In this document: piece by piece, positions 1 through 5,994 of the stretch
Numbering within the stretch: position 1 is the stretch's first letter
How the letters are laid out: each line of letters opens with the position of its first letter
DNA from: Candidatus Thorarchaeota archaeon
Lineage (GTDB): Archaea > Asgardarchaeota > Thorarchaeia > Thorarchaeales > Thorarchaeaceae
Assembly (NCBI GenBank): GCA_016839245.1
Contig: JAEOUN010000028.1
Coordinates: 1 to 6,804, forward strand
Length of the DNA stretch: 6,804 nt
Direction: 5' to 3'
Made by a program: the position numbers and the translations under genes
Notes under the pieces: generated by a model
Database searches by the model: none
What the model saw: only the letters and a program-made list of their open reading frames with translations
Told to the model about the DNA's origin: nothing

Positions 1-382
1 CAAGAAAGACCAATGTTATCACTAATAGACCTAGAAACATGATTACCATTGGTATAACACCTGTCTGTAAGTAATAACCTGGACTTGCAATTAGTGAGTA
101 GAACAGAGAGCCCTGAGCAAAAATAAACATCTTCAAGCTCCAGCTCCTATTTTTCATTAAACCATATCCACTCACAAGTAATAGGATCGCTGTCGATACC
201 TCAGCAAGAATGTGTGCCATGATGCGATAGGGTTCAGTCCCAAGTTCAGGGACTTGGTTTGTTGATAAGAGCATCACCCATAGGTAAATCATTGCAATTC
301 CAACGAATATCGAGTAGATTAAGCAAGTCTTTGTAAATTCATTAACAATGCATCCAATAGTTTTGAAGATTTTGGCGACAAT
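1..382 (-). CDS. Partial small polytopic membrane protein (3' end outside window)
   Basis: This minus-strand frame is open for 127 codons from 382 to the left edge, so the C-terminus is missing. It reads as a compact membrane protein with about four hydrophobic segments: roughly residues 19-39, 53-70, 84-100 and 110-127. Recognisable parts are a loop ending in EPYRIMAHILAE, a short basic turn (MKNRSW), and SLIASPGYYLQTG. This layout resembles small uncharacterised archaeal and bacterial membrane proteins with a SPGYY-type motif; no function is known to me. The start is odd. The frame opens after TAA at 388-386, and the only plausible full-length start is ATT at 382-380 (I-V-A-K-I-F-K). The first in-frame ATG, at 292-290, would cut the first membrane helix. 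An ATG four bases upstream (386-384) is out of frame by one base. The methyltransferase-like gene lies 76 bp upstream on the same strand, so the two may be co-transcribed. Coding is likely; the exact start is uncertain. Confidence 0.68.
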   Translation of the reverse strand, partial: MVAKIFKTIGCIVNEFTKTCLIYSIFVGIAMIYLWVMLLSTNQVPELGTEPYRIMAHILAEVSTAILLLVSGYGLMKNRSWSLKMFIFAQGSLFYSLIASPGYYLQTGVIPMVIMFLGLLVITLVFL

Positions 383-458
383 CCATTAGAAAAATTTCAC
401 TACAGCTGTTTAATCGAACGCTTCTATTTCTTGAATCATGTCTTGTGTATAACTTCTT

Positions 459-1352
459 TCACTTCATTCTCACAAATTTAAAGAATGATCCAATTTTGCT
501 AGGTCTAACAAGAAGAGCTGGAACTTTCTTCTTGTATTCGCTGTATCCCTCTCCAAACCTATCAAGTAACTCCTTCTCTTCCTTCCATATCTGGAGTCTA
601 AATACAAGATAAACTAAGAGACCTAGGAATATTGAGTAGACTGAGAGTCTGAAGAACAATCCTGCTACGCCTAACAAGACTCCAGCTAGATATGCAGGGT
701 GTCTGACTACGGAATAGATTTCGTGGTCTTGAATTTCAGACTCTTCAGGAAAATAGAGGTAGACCACTGTCATATAGTCCAGACCAAATGTAAGGAGTGC
801 ACTACGTACGGTTAGGGTTCCTAATATAAGAAAGATTCCTGAGAAGATCAATCGAATCCAGATATCAATCTCAGAAGATATGCCAATCATTGGGAGAAGT
901 GACTGTGACCATTGAATTGTGAGGTTATCTATTGGAGGTCTGGGAGGAAGTGACCTGATTGATGTAAAAGCTAGAAAAACAAGTGGCGGAACCAAGAATA
1001 CCCCATATACTCCTCTAGGAATCATCTTTTGGTAGGCAAGATCACCATAGACATCTTTCATATGATCTCGCTTATTCCAGAGCCCCCAGATCAACCAAAG
1101 TGCAAGTCCGGCAATAAAGAGACTACCAACAAGGGGAAGAAAAGGTTCGATTAAGACGAGGATTACAATCTCGCTATACACGCGAGAAATAGTACTCAAA
1201 ATAATTAGAAAGGCATATCCAAAAATTGCAGATATAATCCCTCTAAACGGTAGTGTTGCAAGTCGTTTTCCTGGATAAGCTGGCAGTTTCTCATGTAGTT
1301 TATCAAGACCCTTCAATTGCACTATCAGTACACCACCAAAATTTTGTTTCAT
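459..1352 (-). CDS. Isoprenylcysteine carboxyl methyltransferase/phospholipid methyltransferase-like membrane protein
   Basis: This is a 297-residue integral membrane protein of the ICMT/PEMT-like superfamily, which transfers a methyl group from SAM to a lipid or lipid-modified substrate in the membrane. The N-terminal two thirds hold about four hydrophobic segments (near residues 37-55, 62-92, 114-130 and 164-188). The family signature is C-terminal: HEIYSVVRHPAYLAG at 210-224 with the RHP SAM-site motif, a hydrophobic hairpin at 223-250, then EEKELLDRFGEGY at 258-270 followed by SEYKKKVP, matching the usual EE-x2-L-x3-FG-x2-Y-x2-Y pattern. The substrate cannot be read from the sequence. The frame extends upstream to an ATG at 1475, but that would overlap the divergent gene at 1444 and its Shine-Dalgarno site, so I chose ATG 1352. 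GTG 1322, preceded by GGTGGT at a good distance, or TTG 1316 are real alternatives, since the family-like part starts near LKGLDKLHEK. The next gene downstream, 76 bp away, is another membrane protein. Confidence 0.85.
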   Translation of the reverse strand: MKQNFGGVLIVQLKGLDKLHEKLPAYPGKRLATLPFRGIISAIFGYAFLIILSTISRVYSEIVILVLIEPFLPLVGSLFIAGLALWLIWGLWNKRDHMKDVYGDLAYQKMIPRGVYGVFLVPPLVFLAFTSIRSLPPRPPIDNLTIQWSQSLLPMIGISSEIDIWIRLIFSGIFLILGTLTVRSALLTFGLDYMTVVYLYFPEESEIQDHEIYSVVRHPAYLAGVLLGVAGLFFRLSVYSIFLGLLVYLVFRLQIWKEEKELLDRFGEGYSEYKKKVPALLVRPSKIGSFFKFVRMK

Positions 1353-1443
1353 ATAGCTTGTGAATGGAGTGTATCTTTGCGATTCACCTCTTAAAATCAC
1401 CAGATTATTATTTAGGTTTTGCAAAATGAGATGAGGGGATTTC
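1353..1443. promoter_or_regulatory. Divergent intergenic promoter region
   Basis: These 91 bp separate two divergently transcribed genes, so both promoters should lie here. For the rightward gene, TTAAAA at 1391-1396 is a TATA-like box about 50 bp ahead of its TTG start; a second AT-rich stretch (ATTATTATTTAG, 1405-1415) lies close to the ribosome site. For the leftward gene the same AT-rich block read on the minus strand (GATTTTAAG) would be its TATA-like element. No operator with convincing symmetry was seen. The assignment rests on position and composition only. Confidence 0.4.
1433..1438 (+). promoter_or_regulatory. Shine-Dalgarno site fixing a TTG start
   Basis: GAGGGG lies five bases before the TTG at 1444. 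No in-frame ATG gives a full signal peptide: the nearby ATG at 1425 meets TGA two codons later. The site therefore decides that the glycosidase-like gene starts with TTG. Confidence 0.75.
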
Positions 1444-2925
1444 TTGAAACGGCTGTTTATTGTTATATTCTTCATCTTGATGCTGTCCTCTGGAGGTTGT
1501 ACATTATCTTCAGGATTGCAGAATTCTAATGCATTCTATCCCGTTCCAGAGCCAATCTCTCCGCTTGTAGATCATCCAGTAAGTTCAACTTACATGACCG
1601 AATGGAATGTTGCGTTTTATGATGCATACAATAAGCATGGTAAGATTCCCGAAAATGCAAGCTTTATTCCTCTATTGCAGGATTACAAGTCTGGGAATGC
1701 ATACCAGTATGATTGGCAAATCTATTGGGCAACGTGTGCTGGAATCAATACTTTTGTCTTTGACTGTGGTATTTACGATACTGACTCCGAACCATATCTG
1801 GCAATCAATAGATCCCTCTCAGAATCGGTATATACCTCGAAAATGAATTTTACAATCACCTATCTTCTTTCTCAGGCATTTTGGGACAAGGTTGGTACAC
1901 CATCGATTAACTTGACTGAGCGAGTACTTGATGATTTTGATTCTTATTTTGATGATTTTCTTTGGCGTGACAATCTTCTACGTAAAGATGGCATACCAAT
2001 CATGTACATTCTATTACCTTGGGATATTCCTAGCTGGTCAAATGACATTTCAGATCCTGCATTAGTCGATGTCATTAACGCAATACGGATAGAATTCCGT
2101 GAGCAACTTGATACTAATGTCTATCTATTAGCTGATCTCACTTGGCCTGGTGATTCTTCCTATCTTGTCACTGCATGTCAGGGGATTTTTGATGGTTGCT
2201 ATAAACCAGGTGGGATGGTCTTTCTGTGGGCAGATAATGGATGGGATGACATGAATTGCCAATACTCTGAGATGTTCTATTGGGACAATTTGACCTCTGC
2301 AGAGTTCTATTCCACTTTTTCTGCTTCGAATCTATCCTTCGTGCCAAGTTTCTCCCCCGGTTTCAATAATTCAAAAATCCCGAGTGCAACTTGGCTTAAT
2401 GAAAAGCTGATAATAGTGGAGAGAAATCTATCGCTCTATGAAACTGCTGTTCGTACAATGCATCAGTATATTGACTCTCCTCTCTATATCTTGTATCTCC
2501 AGTCGTGGAATGATTTTCAGGAAGGAACTTGTATTGAACCATGTGTTGAATATGGAACGAGTTACCTTGATGCAATAAGAAACGGGCTTACTGATGATGA
2601 TCACTCTGATGAAATCTTCACACCTGAATCTTTTGCCACGCATTGGATTGACAAAGCGACGTTGGCAATTGAATCCTTGAGTGAAACGAAGAGGTTGAAC
2701 AATGTAACCGCTGCAGAAGACCTACTGGACCAAGCAAATGAAGCATTCATGACCAAGGACTATGCAAATGCTACCATTTTAGCTCATGCTGCATTTGAGC
2801 AAATATCTTATGCCCCTGATCTTGAAGATACCGGGTCATTTCTTCTAGACCTAGTCATCACAACTTCTGTAGTTGGTGCAGTCATTTTGATTGGAGGAAC
2901 CATTATCTATCGAAGACGAAGATAG
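1444..2925 (+). CDS. Exported GH99/WbsX-like glycosidase-type protein with C-terminal membrane anchor
   Basis: This 493-residue protein is built for the cell surface. A basic start (MKR) and hydrophobic segment (4-14) lead to SSGGC with Cys19, a passable lipobox. A glycoside hydrolase 99/WbsX-like domain spans roughly 50-385. It includes the early YDWQIYWATCAGINTFVFD segment (89-107), which fits the alternating strand-helix of a TIM barrel, and the diagnostic QSWNDFQEGTCIEP (353-366) followed by EYGTSYLDAI. Family members usually have E-x2-E in this motif; here it is Asp357 and Glu360, so the enzyme may be active but altered. GH99 enzymes cleave alpha-mannan-type linkages; the substrate here is unknown. 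Residues 400-455 form a charged helical stalk with ANEAFMTKDYANATILAHAA, typical of archaeal anchored surface proteins. A membrane helix (465-488) ends in YRRRR, so the domain faces outward. Ten N-x-S/T sequons are present. The start is TTG with a good ribosome site. The gene converges on the CPBP protease gene with a 99-bp gap. Confidence 0.82.
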   Translation: MKRLFIVIFFILMLSSGGCTLSSGLQNSNAFYPVPEPISPLVDHPVSSTYMTEWNVAFYDAYNKHGKIPENASFIPLLQDYKSGNAYQYDWQIYWATCAGINTFVFDCGIYDTDSEPYLAINRSLSESVYTSKMNFTITYLLSQAFWDKVGTPSINLTERVLDDFDSYFDDFLWRDNLLRKDGIPIMYILLPWDIPSWSNDISDPALVDVINAIRIEFREQLDTNVYLLADLTWPGDSSYLVTACQGIFDGCYKPGGMVFLWADNGWDDMNCQYSEMFYWDNLTSAEFYSTFSASNLSFVPSFSPGFNNSKIPSATWLNEKLIIVERNLSLYETAVRTMHQYIDSPLYILYLQSWNDFQEGTCIEPCVEYGTSYLDAIRNGLTDDDHSDEIFTPESFATHWIDKATLAIESLSETKRLNNVTAAEDLLDQANEAFMTKDYANATILAHAAFEQISYAPDLEDTGSFLLDLVITTSVVGAVILIGGTIIYRRRR

Positions 2926-3024
2926 TTACGAGAAGACCAAGAACAACAATTCTTTCAGGGCACGTTGTTAGAGAACGAATACGGACCACTATTCTTTGAG
3001 TTGACTTGATCAATCAGGTGGCTA
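2926..3024. other. Convergent intergenic spacer
   Basis: These 99 bp lie between two convergent stop codons. They hold a weak inverted repeat, AACAAC at 2942-2947 with GTTGTT at 2964-2969, and the 8-bp palindrome TTGATCAA at 3006-3013. There is no long T-tract on either strand, so no terminator can be named with confidence. Confidence 0.3.
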
Positions 3025-3930
3025 CTAGAAACTTATCGCGATGAAGAACAAGAAGATCGGGATGTCGGTCAGGAAATGCACCAGCCATGCCACAAAGAGA
3101 CCTTTGGTTTCCAACATACTCTTCCCTAAAAACCACCCTAAGAACGCCGATAGAATAACTCCTAGAATTCCACTCGGTACACCAAAATAATGTCCTAAGC
3201 CAAAATAGGTTGCTGTGGCAATCAACGAATCTGATTTGCCCATCTCTGGATTAAGTTCTCCAAGAAGTGAGGCACGTAGTGAAAACTCCTCATTGAATCC
3301 ATTCATAGCCGCAACAAGAACTGCAATAGGAACCAAGAACCAATCAATTGTAAGAGTACTGAGGTTAGCTTGACCAAATAGAATTATAGTAACAACAGCA
3401 ACAAAAACAACTGAAAAGATTAGTGCCATCTTGAGCCATGATGTTGGTGTCTTGGTGGTGAGTATCTTTGAAGGTTCGAATAATGCTCTTGGCTCTCCTC
3501 TCTTCAGAAAGAAATCACCTCTCTCTCTACCACTCACGAAGAAAAACACCAATATGACAAGTGCAGGCATGAGTCGAAGACCATGCAAAGACACTTCGTA
3601 GAGAGCTGTTGGACCTGTTGCTTCCCAAGTGGTCCAGGCTGCAGTTGATCGTATATAGGGAATTAATCCAAATGTCCACCCACCGCCATATCCCATGAAA
3701 AATAGGATATTGATAATCGCTGCAAATCTACGATAGGGCTTCAATGGAGTATGGACAAGTGTACTGATGAATAAGACAAATAAAATCCCTCCATGCAGAA
3801 GTGGTACCCATAGTGGTTCGTCTATCCCTACAGTACGCCATGGGATAATTCCAATAGGGCTTGCTATCAGAATCATGATCCATGGGTAAAGATAAAGTAC
3901 CATACTTGGACTCGTTGTGTTCTCAGTCAT
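3025..3930 (-). CDS. CPBP-family intramembrane metalloprotease
   Basis: This is a 301-residue polytopic membrane protein of the CPBP (CaaX protease and bacteriocin-processing) family, related to eukaryotic Rce1. All three family motifs are present in the C-terminal half: NEEFSLR at 213-219 (EE-x3-R, Glu214, Glu215, Arg219), FGLGH at 243-247 (F-x3-H), and HFLTD at 285-289 (H-x3-N/D). These supply the glutamate and histidines that activate water in Rce1, so the active site looks intact. Hydrophobic segments lie near 11-30, 45-60, 70-90, 117-133, 166-185, 195-210, 234-269 and 277-300. The N-terminal half is family-variable. Substrates of archaeal members are mostly unknown; prenylated-protein cleavage, peptide processing or a non-proteolytic role are all possible. 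The ATG at 3930 has no ribosome site, and a TATA-like box lies about 30 bp upstream, suggesting a short or nearly absent leader. The gene is divergent from the DUF1059 gene and convergent with the glycosidase-like gene. Confidence 0.9.
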   Translation of the reverse strand: MTENTTSPSMVLYLYPWIMILIASPIGIIPWRTVGIDEPLWVPLLHGGILFVLFISTLVHTPLKPYRRFAAIINILFFMGYGGGWTFGLIPYIRSTAAWTTWEATGPTALYEVSLHGLRLMPALVILVFFFVSGRERGDFFLKRGEPRALFEPSKILTTKTPTSWLKMALIFSVVFVAVVTIILFGQANLSTLTIDWFLVPIAVLVAAMNGFNEEFSLRASLLGELNPEMGKSDSLIATATYFGLGHYFGVPSGILGVILSAFLGWFLGKSMLETKGLFVAWLVHFLTDIPIFLFFIAISF

Positions 3931-3959
3931 TTCTTGACCGTATACAAATCACGTCCAGC

Positions 3960-3967
3960 TTTTATCC
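3960..3967 (-). promoter_or_regulatory. Possible TATA box of the CPBP gene
   Basis: Read on the minus strand this is GGATAAAA, the best TATA-like element before the ATG at 3930. It would place transcription start about 5-10 bases before the start codon, which agrees with the lack of a Shine-Dalgarno site. Position and composition are the only support. Confidence 0.3.
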
Positions 3968-3996
3968 ATTGTGCCATCTATGGAGTTCGATTACTG

Positions 3997-4037
3997 AATT
4001 AAATATGATTGAAAATTTATTCAAAAATGGTTTAATT
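3997..4037. repeat. Two nearly concentric AT-rich inverted repeats
   Basis: An outer pair, AATTAAA (3997-4003) and TTTAATT (4031-4037), encloses an inner pair, TTGAA (4009-4013) and TTCAA (4020-4024). Their centres differ by half a base. The element sits in the 168-bp divergent region between the CPBP and DUF1059 genes, so it could be a shared operator. The surrounding DNA is very AT-rich, so chance is a serious alternative. Confidence 0.25.
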
Positions 4038-4057
4038 GTTTACTGGCATATCGTATC

Positions 4058-4066
4058 ATTTAATAA
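4058..4066 (+). promoter_or_regulatory. Possible TATA box of the DUF1059 gene
   Basis: ATTTAATAA lies 33-41 bases before the ATG at 4099 and would give a leader of roughly ten bases. The gene lacks a Shine-Dalgarno site, which fits a short leader. AT-rich surroundings make the exact box uncertain. Confidence 0.3.
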
Positions 4067-4098
4067 CACAATTCACAATAGTTAATTAATGAATCATT

Positions 4099-4269
4099 AT
4101 GTTATCATTCAAATGTAAAGATATAGGAATGTCATGTGGATTTGAAGCAAAAGCAAACACTCATGATGAGTTAATGAAAAAGATCTCAGAACATGCTTCC
4201 AGTGTTCATAATATGACTACAATCTCAGATGAGACCCTAAAAGCAATAACGGGTGCAATCAAGGACTAG
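4099..4269 (+). CDS. DUF1059 family small protein
   Basis: This 56-residue protein begins MLSFKCKDIGMSCGFEA and continues through THDELMKKISEHASSVHNMT to TLKAITGAIKD. It matches the DUF1059 pattern well: a Cys-x6-Cys strand pair with LG/IG and a following aromatic (Cys6, Cys13, Phe15), a helix with DEL, then His-x4-His (His32, His37), Met39 and a C-terminal helix. Its length is the full family length, so it is complete. The family is widespread in archaea and bacteria with no established function. The two cysteines and two histidines could bind a metal ion; that is inference from their spacing. It is soluble, with no signal or membrane segment. It starts at an ATG without a ribosome site, has its own AT-rich upstream region, and is followed after 26 bases by a hairpin with a T-tract, so it is probably a single-gene transcript. 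Confidence 0.88.
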   Translation: MLSFKCKDIGMSCGFEAKANTHDELMKKISEHASSVHNMTTISDETLKAITGAIKD

Positions 4270-4295
4270 TTCCATCATTTTTCATAAACTTCTTA

Positions 4296-4334
4296 TGTTG
4301 TCCTCTTCATGACTGGGGACAACACACTATTTTT
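4296..4334 (+). terminator. Hairpin followed by T-tract after the DUF1059 gene
   Basis: TGTTGTCCTC (4296-4305) pairs with GGGGACAACA (4315-4324): eight perfect Watson-Crick pairs, then one T-G wobble and one C-G pair, with a nine-base loop. Five bases later comes TTTTT (4330-4334). It lies 26 bases after the DUF1059 stop, which is the right place for a terminator. In archaea the T-tract alone can end transcription, so the stem might instead be a binding site or leader structure for the next gene. Confidence 0.5.
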
Positions 4335-4422
4335 CCTCCAACCGACAGAATCTCTGAATTTAAAGTTCGAGATAAATTTTCCAATGTTTATCTTTATCTT
4401 CACTATCAGTAATAATGATAAC
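4335..4422 (+). promoter_or_regulatory. AT-rich upstream region of the RNase H-like gene
   Basis: Several TATA-like stretches lie here: GAATTTAAAG (4356-4365), GATAAATTTT (4371-4380) and GTTTATCTTTATC (4386-4398). The middle one would give a leader of about 20 bases, and the last would be nearly leaderless. An inverted repeat, AATTTA (4357-4362) with TAAATT (4373-4378), overlaps the first two. No single promoter can be chosen. The open frame continues through this stretch from an ATG at 4309, but the peptide it would add is hydrophobic and unlike the RNase H domain, and that ATG sits in the hairpin loop. Confidence 0.35.
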
Positions 4423-4824
4423 ATGTCCTTAGAGGTATATACTCGTGGCTCTTGTGTTAATGAGGTTGGACAATGGTCATATCTCATTGAGTATTATAGT
4501 GGAAAGACTCAGGGGGAGTTCGTGTACTCAGATTCGGGAGAGGAAAAGGGAACTACAGATATCCAGATGAAACTAATGGCTATTCTTCAAGCTCTTACCT
4601 ACCTACATTCCATTAACTCCACAGAATCCATCATAGTCAAAACTGACTGCTCTCTATGCATCAAATGCATTACGAAGGAGTATGATTGTACAAGTGGTGA
4701 TGTTTTCAAGAGGGAGAAAGTGACTCGAGGATTTAATCAATATCTACAGGAGATCTGGTGGAAAATGGGCAGTCTTGATGTCTTTTTCACTGTATCAAAT
4801 TCAACTAGTACATTACTTGGTTAA
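4423..4824 (+). CDS. Degenerate RNase H-like protein
   Basis: This 133-residue protein has the outline of the type I RNase H fold. The first strand reads LEVYTRGSC (3-11), where active enzymes have YTDGS. GTTDIQMKLMAILQALTYL (43-61) matches the TTNNRMEL-x-A-x2-AL helix, and SIIVKTDC (69-76) with SLCIKCI matches the strand carrying TDS-x-Y-V. Of the four usual carboxylates, the first is Arg8, the second is Lys50 and the third is kept as Asp75. The last is not visible, because the protein stops in FFTVSNSTSTLLG, before the helix that normally carries it. It is also slightly short for RNase HI (about 150). Cleavage of RNA-DNA hybrids therefore seems unlikely, and a binding or structural role is possible. 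It has several cysteines (11, 76, 79, 82, 89). I start it at ATG 4423, right before the first strand. The aminotransferase follows after 48 bp. The fold assignment is by motif only and moderately sure. Confidence 0.62.
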   Translation: MSLEVYTRGSCVNEVGQWSYLIEYYSGKTQGEFVYSDSGEEKGTTDIQMKLMAILQALTYLHSINSTESIIVKTDCSLCIKCITKEYDCTSGDVFKREKVTRGFNQYLQEIWWKMGSLDVFFTVSNSTSTLLG

Positions 4825-4861
4825 CAGAAAGGATAAGACCTGTTGTATTGGTCCTCTATCT

Positions 4862-4866
4862 GAGGT
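4862..4866 (+). promoter_or_regulatory. Shine-Dalgarno site of the aminotransferase
   Basis: GAGGT ends six bases before the ATG at 4873, which fixes that start. A ribosome site this good suggests translation from an mRNA with a real leader, in keeping with transcription through from the gene 48 bp upstream. Confidence 0.7.
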
Positions 4867-4872
4867 ACTACG

Positions 4873-5994
4873 ATGGATTTAGGGTACAGCGAGCGTCTTA
4901 TGCAATTGACAGGACCTGCACGGGCATCTCCAGACATAATTGAACTCTCCATGTGTGATCCGCCGCGTTTTGGCTTTAGACCAGACCCAGCCCTGCTGGA
5001 AGCTGTTGATATCCAAGGATTAGAAAACGGATATCCCTCTGTAAACCTTGAGTTGATCTCTGGGATTTCTAAAAGAACAAAGAGGTTCGTAGGTGTTTCA
5101 GTAGATGATTCCGATATTGTCCTCACAAATGGATGTGGCGGCGCTTTTGGTGTTCTCGCTGTTGCATTAGCAGGAAAATCCATAGGGATTGAGACTCCTT
5201 TCTATTCTCCTGCTTATGAGTACTTCAGACGCACAACTAACATGTGGTATATCCGTTGTACGCCTGACCTTGATTGGGGCATAGACTTTGACCTTCTGAG
5301 AAGAGAATTGGAACGCAGAGGTCAGCCTGGATTTTTGTTTCTTGTAAGTCCATCGAATCCTACAGGACATATTCATAGTCTATCAGATTGGAAGAATCTT
5401 GTTGACCTTGCTGGCGAATTTGATCAGATTCTCATTACAGATGAGGTCTATGACGAGATGAGCTATGTGCCCTTCACTTCTCTCTTGCAGGTATCAAAAG
5501 ACATTCCTGTGATTTACATGCATGGCTTTAGTAAAGTCTGGAGAGCTCCTGAACTTCGAGTAGGATTTTTGATTTTCCGTGATCCAGCAGAAAAAGCAAC
5601 CTCTATCTTCCAAGAGATCAAGCAAGTGACTTCACTAGGATTTGGTTTGAATCCAATCTCACAGCTTTTTGCTCTCCAATTAATTCGTGAGGATTCCGCT
5701 TATAGACAGAAGCAGTTTGATGCGATTCGTGAACGTCGTGATTGTCTAGTTCAGGCTATCGATGAATCCGATAATCTGACCAGTATTCAAGCAAAAGGTG
5801 CAACATATCAATTAGTAAAAACGCCATGGAATGATTGGGATACTTGCTTTAGACTCTTTAGAGATCATAATATCTTGGTGACACCAGCAAGCGCTCATGA
5901 TCCGTTCATTGGTGACAAGTATCTTCGCGTGGTCTTTCTCAACACCCCTGAAAACCTTCAACGCTTTATAGAAACTCTAGACGCATTCTTGTAA
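4873..5994 (+). CDS. PLP-dependent aminotransferase, class I/II (fold type I)
   Basis: This 373-residue cytoplasmic enzyme should move amino groups between an amino acid and a 2-oxo acid, using pyridoxal phosphate. Visible landmarks in order are: substrate-side GYPSVN (53-58); cofactor phosphate loop TNGCGGAF (85-92); SPSNPTG (159-165) with Asn162; TDEVYDEMSY (189-198) with Asp190, which pairs with the pyridine nitrogen, and Tyr193; HGFSKVWRAPELRVGF (217-232) with the Schiff-base Lys221 and Arg229; and LRVVFLN (351-357) with Arg352, the arginine that binds the substrate carboxylate. The set is complete, so the enzyme should be active. Length is normal to slightly short for the family (about 380-400). 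It belongs to the AspC/AlaA-type superfamily; the substrate cannot be set from these motifs. The start is supported by GAGGT six bases upstream. The degenerate RNase H-like gene lies 48 bp upstream and may share its transcript; the flavodoxin follows after 59 bp of AT-rich DNA. Confidence 0.93.
   Translation: MDLGYSERLMQLTGPARASPDIIELSMCDPPRFGFRPDPALLEAVDIQGLENGYPSVNLELISGISKRTKRFVGVSVDDSDIVLTNGCGGAFGVLAVALAGKSIGIETPFYSPAYEYFRRTTNMWYIRCTPDLDWGIDFDLLRRELERRGQPGFLFLVSPSNPTGHIHSLSDWKNLVDLAGEFDQILITDEVYDEMSYVPFTSLLQVSKDIPVIYMHGFSKVWRAPELRVGFLIFRDPAEKATSIFQEIKQVTSLGFGLNPISQLFALQLIREDSAYRQKQFDAIRERRDCLVQAIDESDNLTSIQAKGATYQLVKTPWNDWDTCFRLFRDHNILVTPASAHDPFIGDKYLRVVFLNTPENLQRFIETLDAFL

Noticed and set aside
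409..438. Nine-codon minus-strand frame (MIQEIEAFD) between the two left-hand membrane genes
   Set aside because: It is too short to support as a gene, with no ribosome site or known leader-peptide pattern.
1607..1846. Plus-strand open frame inside the glycosidase-like gene
   Set aside because: It is an alternative frame within the catalytic domain, with no ribosome site and no recognisable product.
2428..2643. Minus-strand open frame inside the glycosidase-like gene
   Set aside because: It is antisense to the diagnostic WNDFQEG region of a convincing gene, with no motif of its own.
3882..4085. Plus-strand open frame of 67 codons across the CPBP start and divergent spacer
   Set aside because: It covers the start of the CPBP gene on the other strand and the AT-rich promoter region; the peptide is low-complexity and unlike any family.
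4309..4422. N-terminal extension of the RNase H-like protein from ATG 4309
   Set aside because: The ATG sits in the loop of a hairpin, the added 38 residues overlap AT-rich promoter-like DNA, and the RNase H first strand begins immediately after ATG 4423.
4821..5183. Minus-strand open frame of 120 codons
   Set aside because: It lies antisense to the start of the aminotransferase, whose motifs and ribosome site are clear. The proline- and serine-rich product looks like a shadow.
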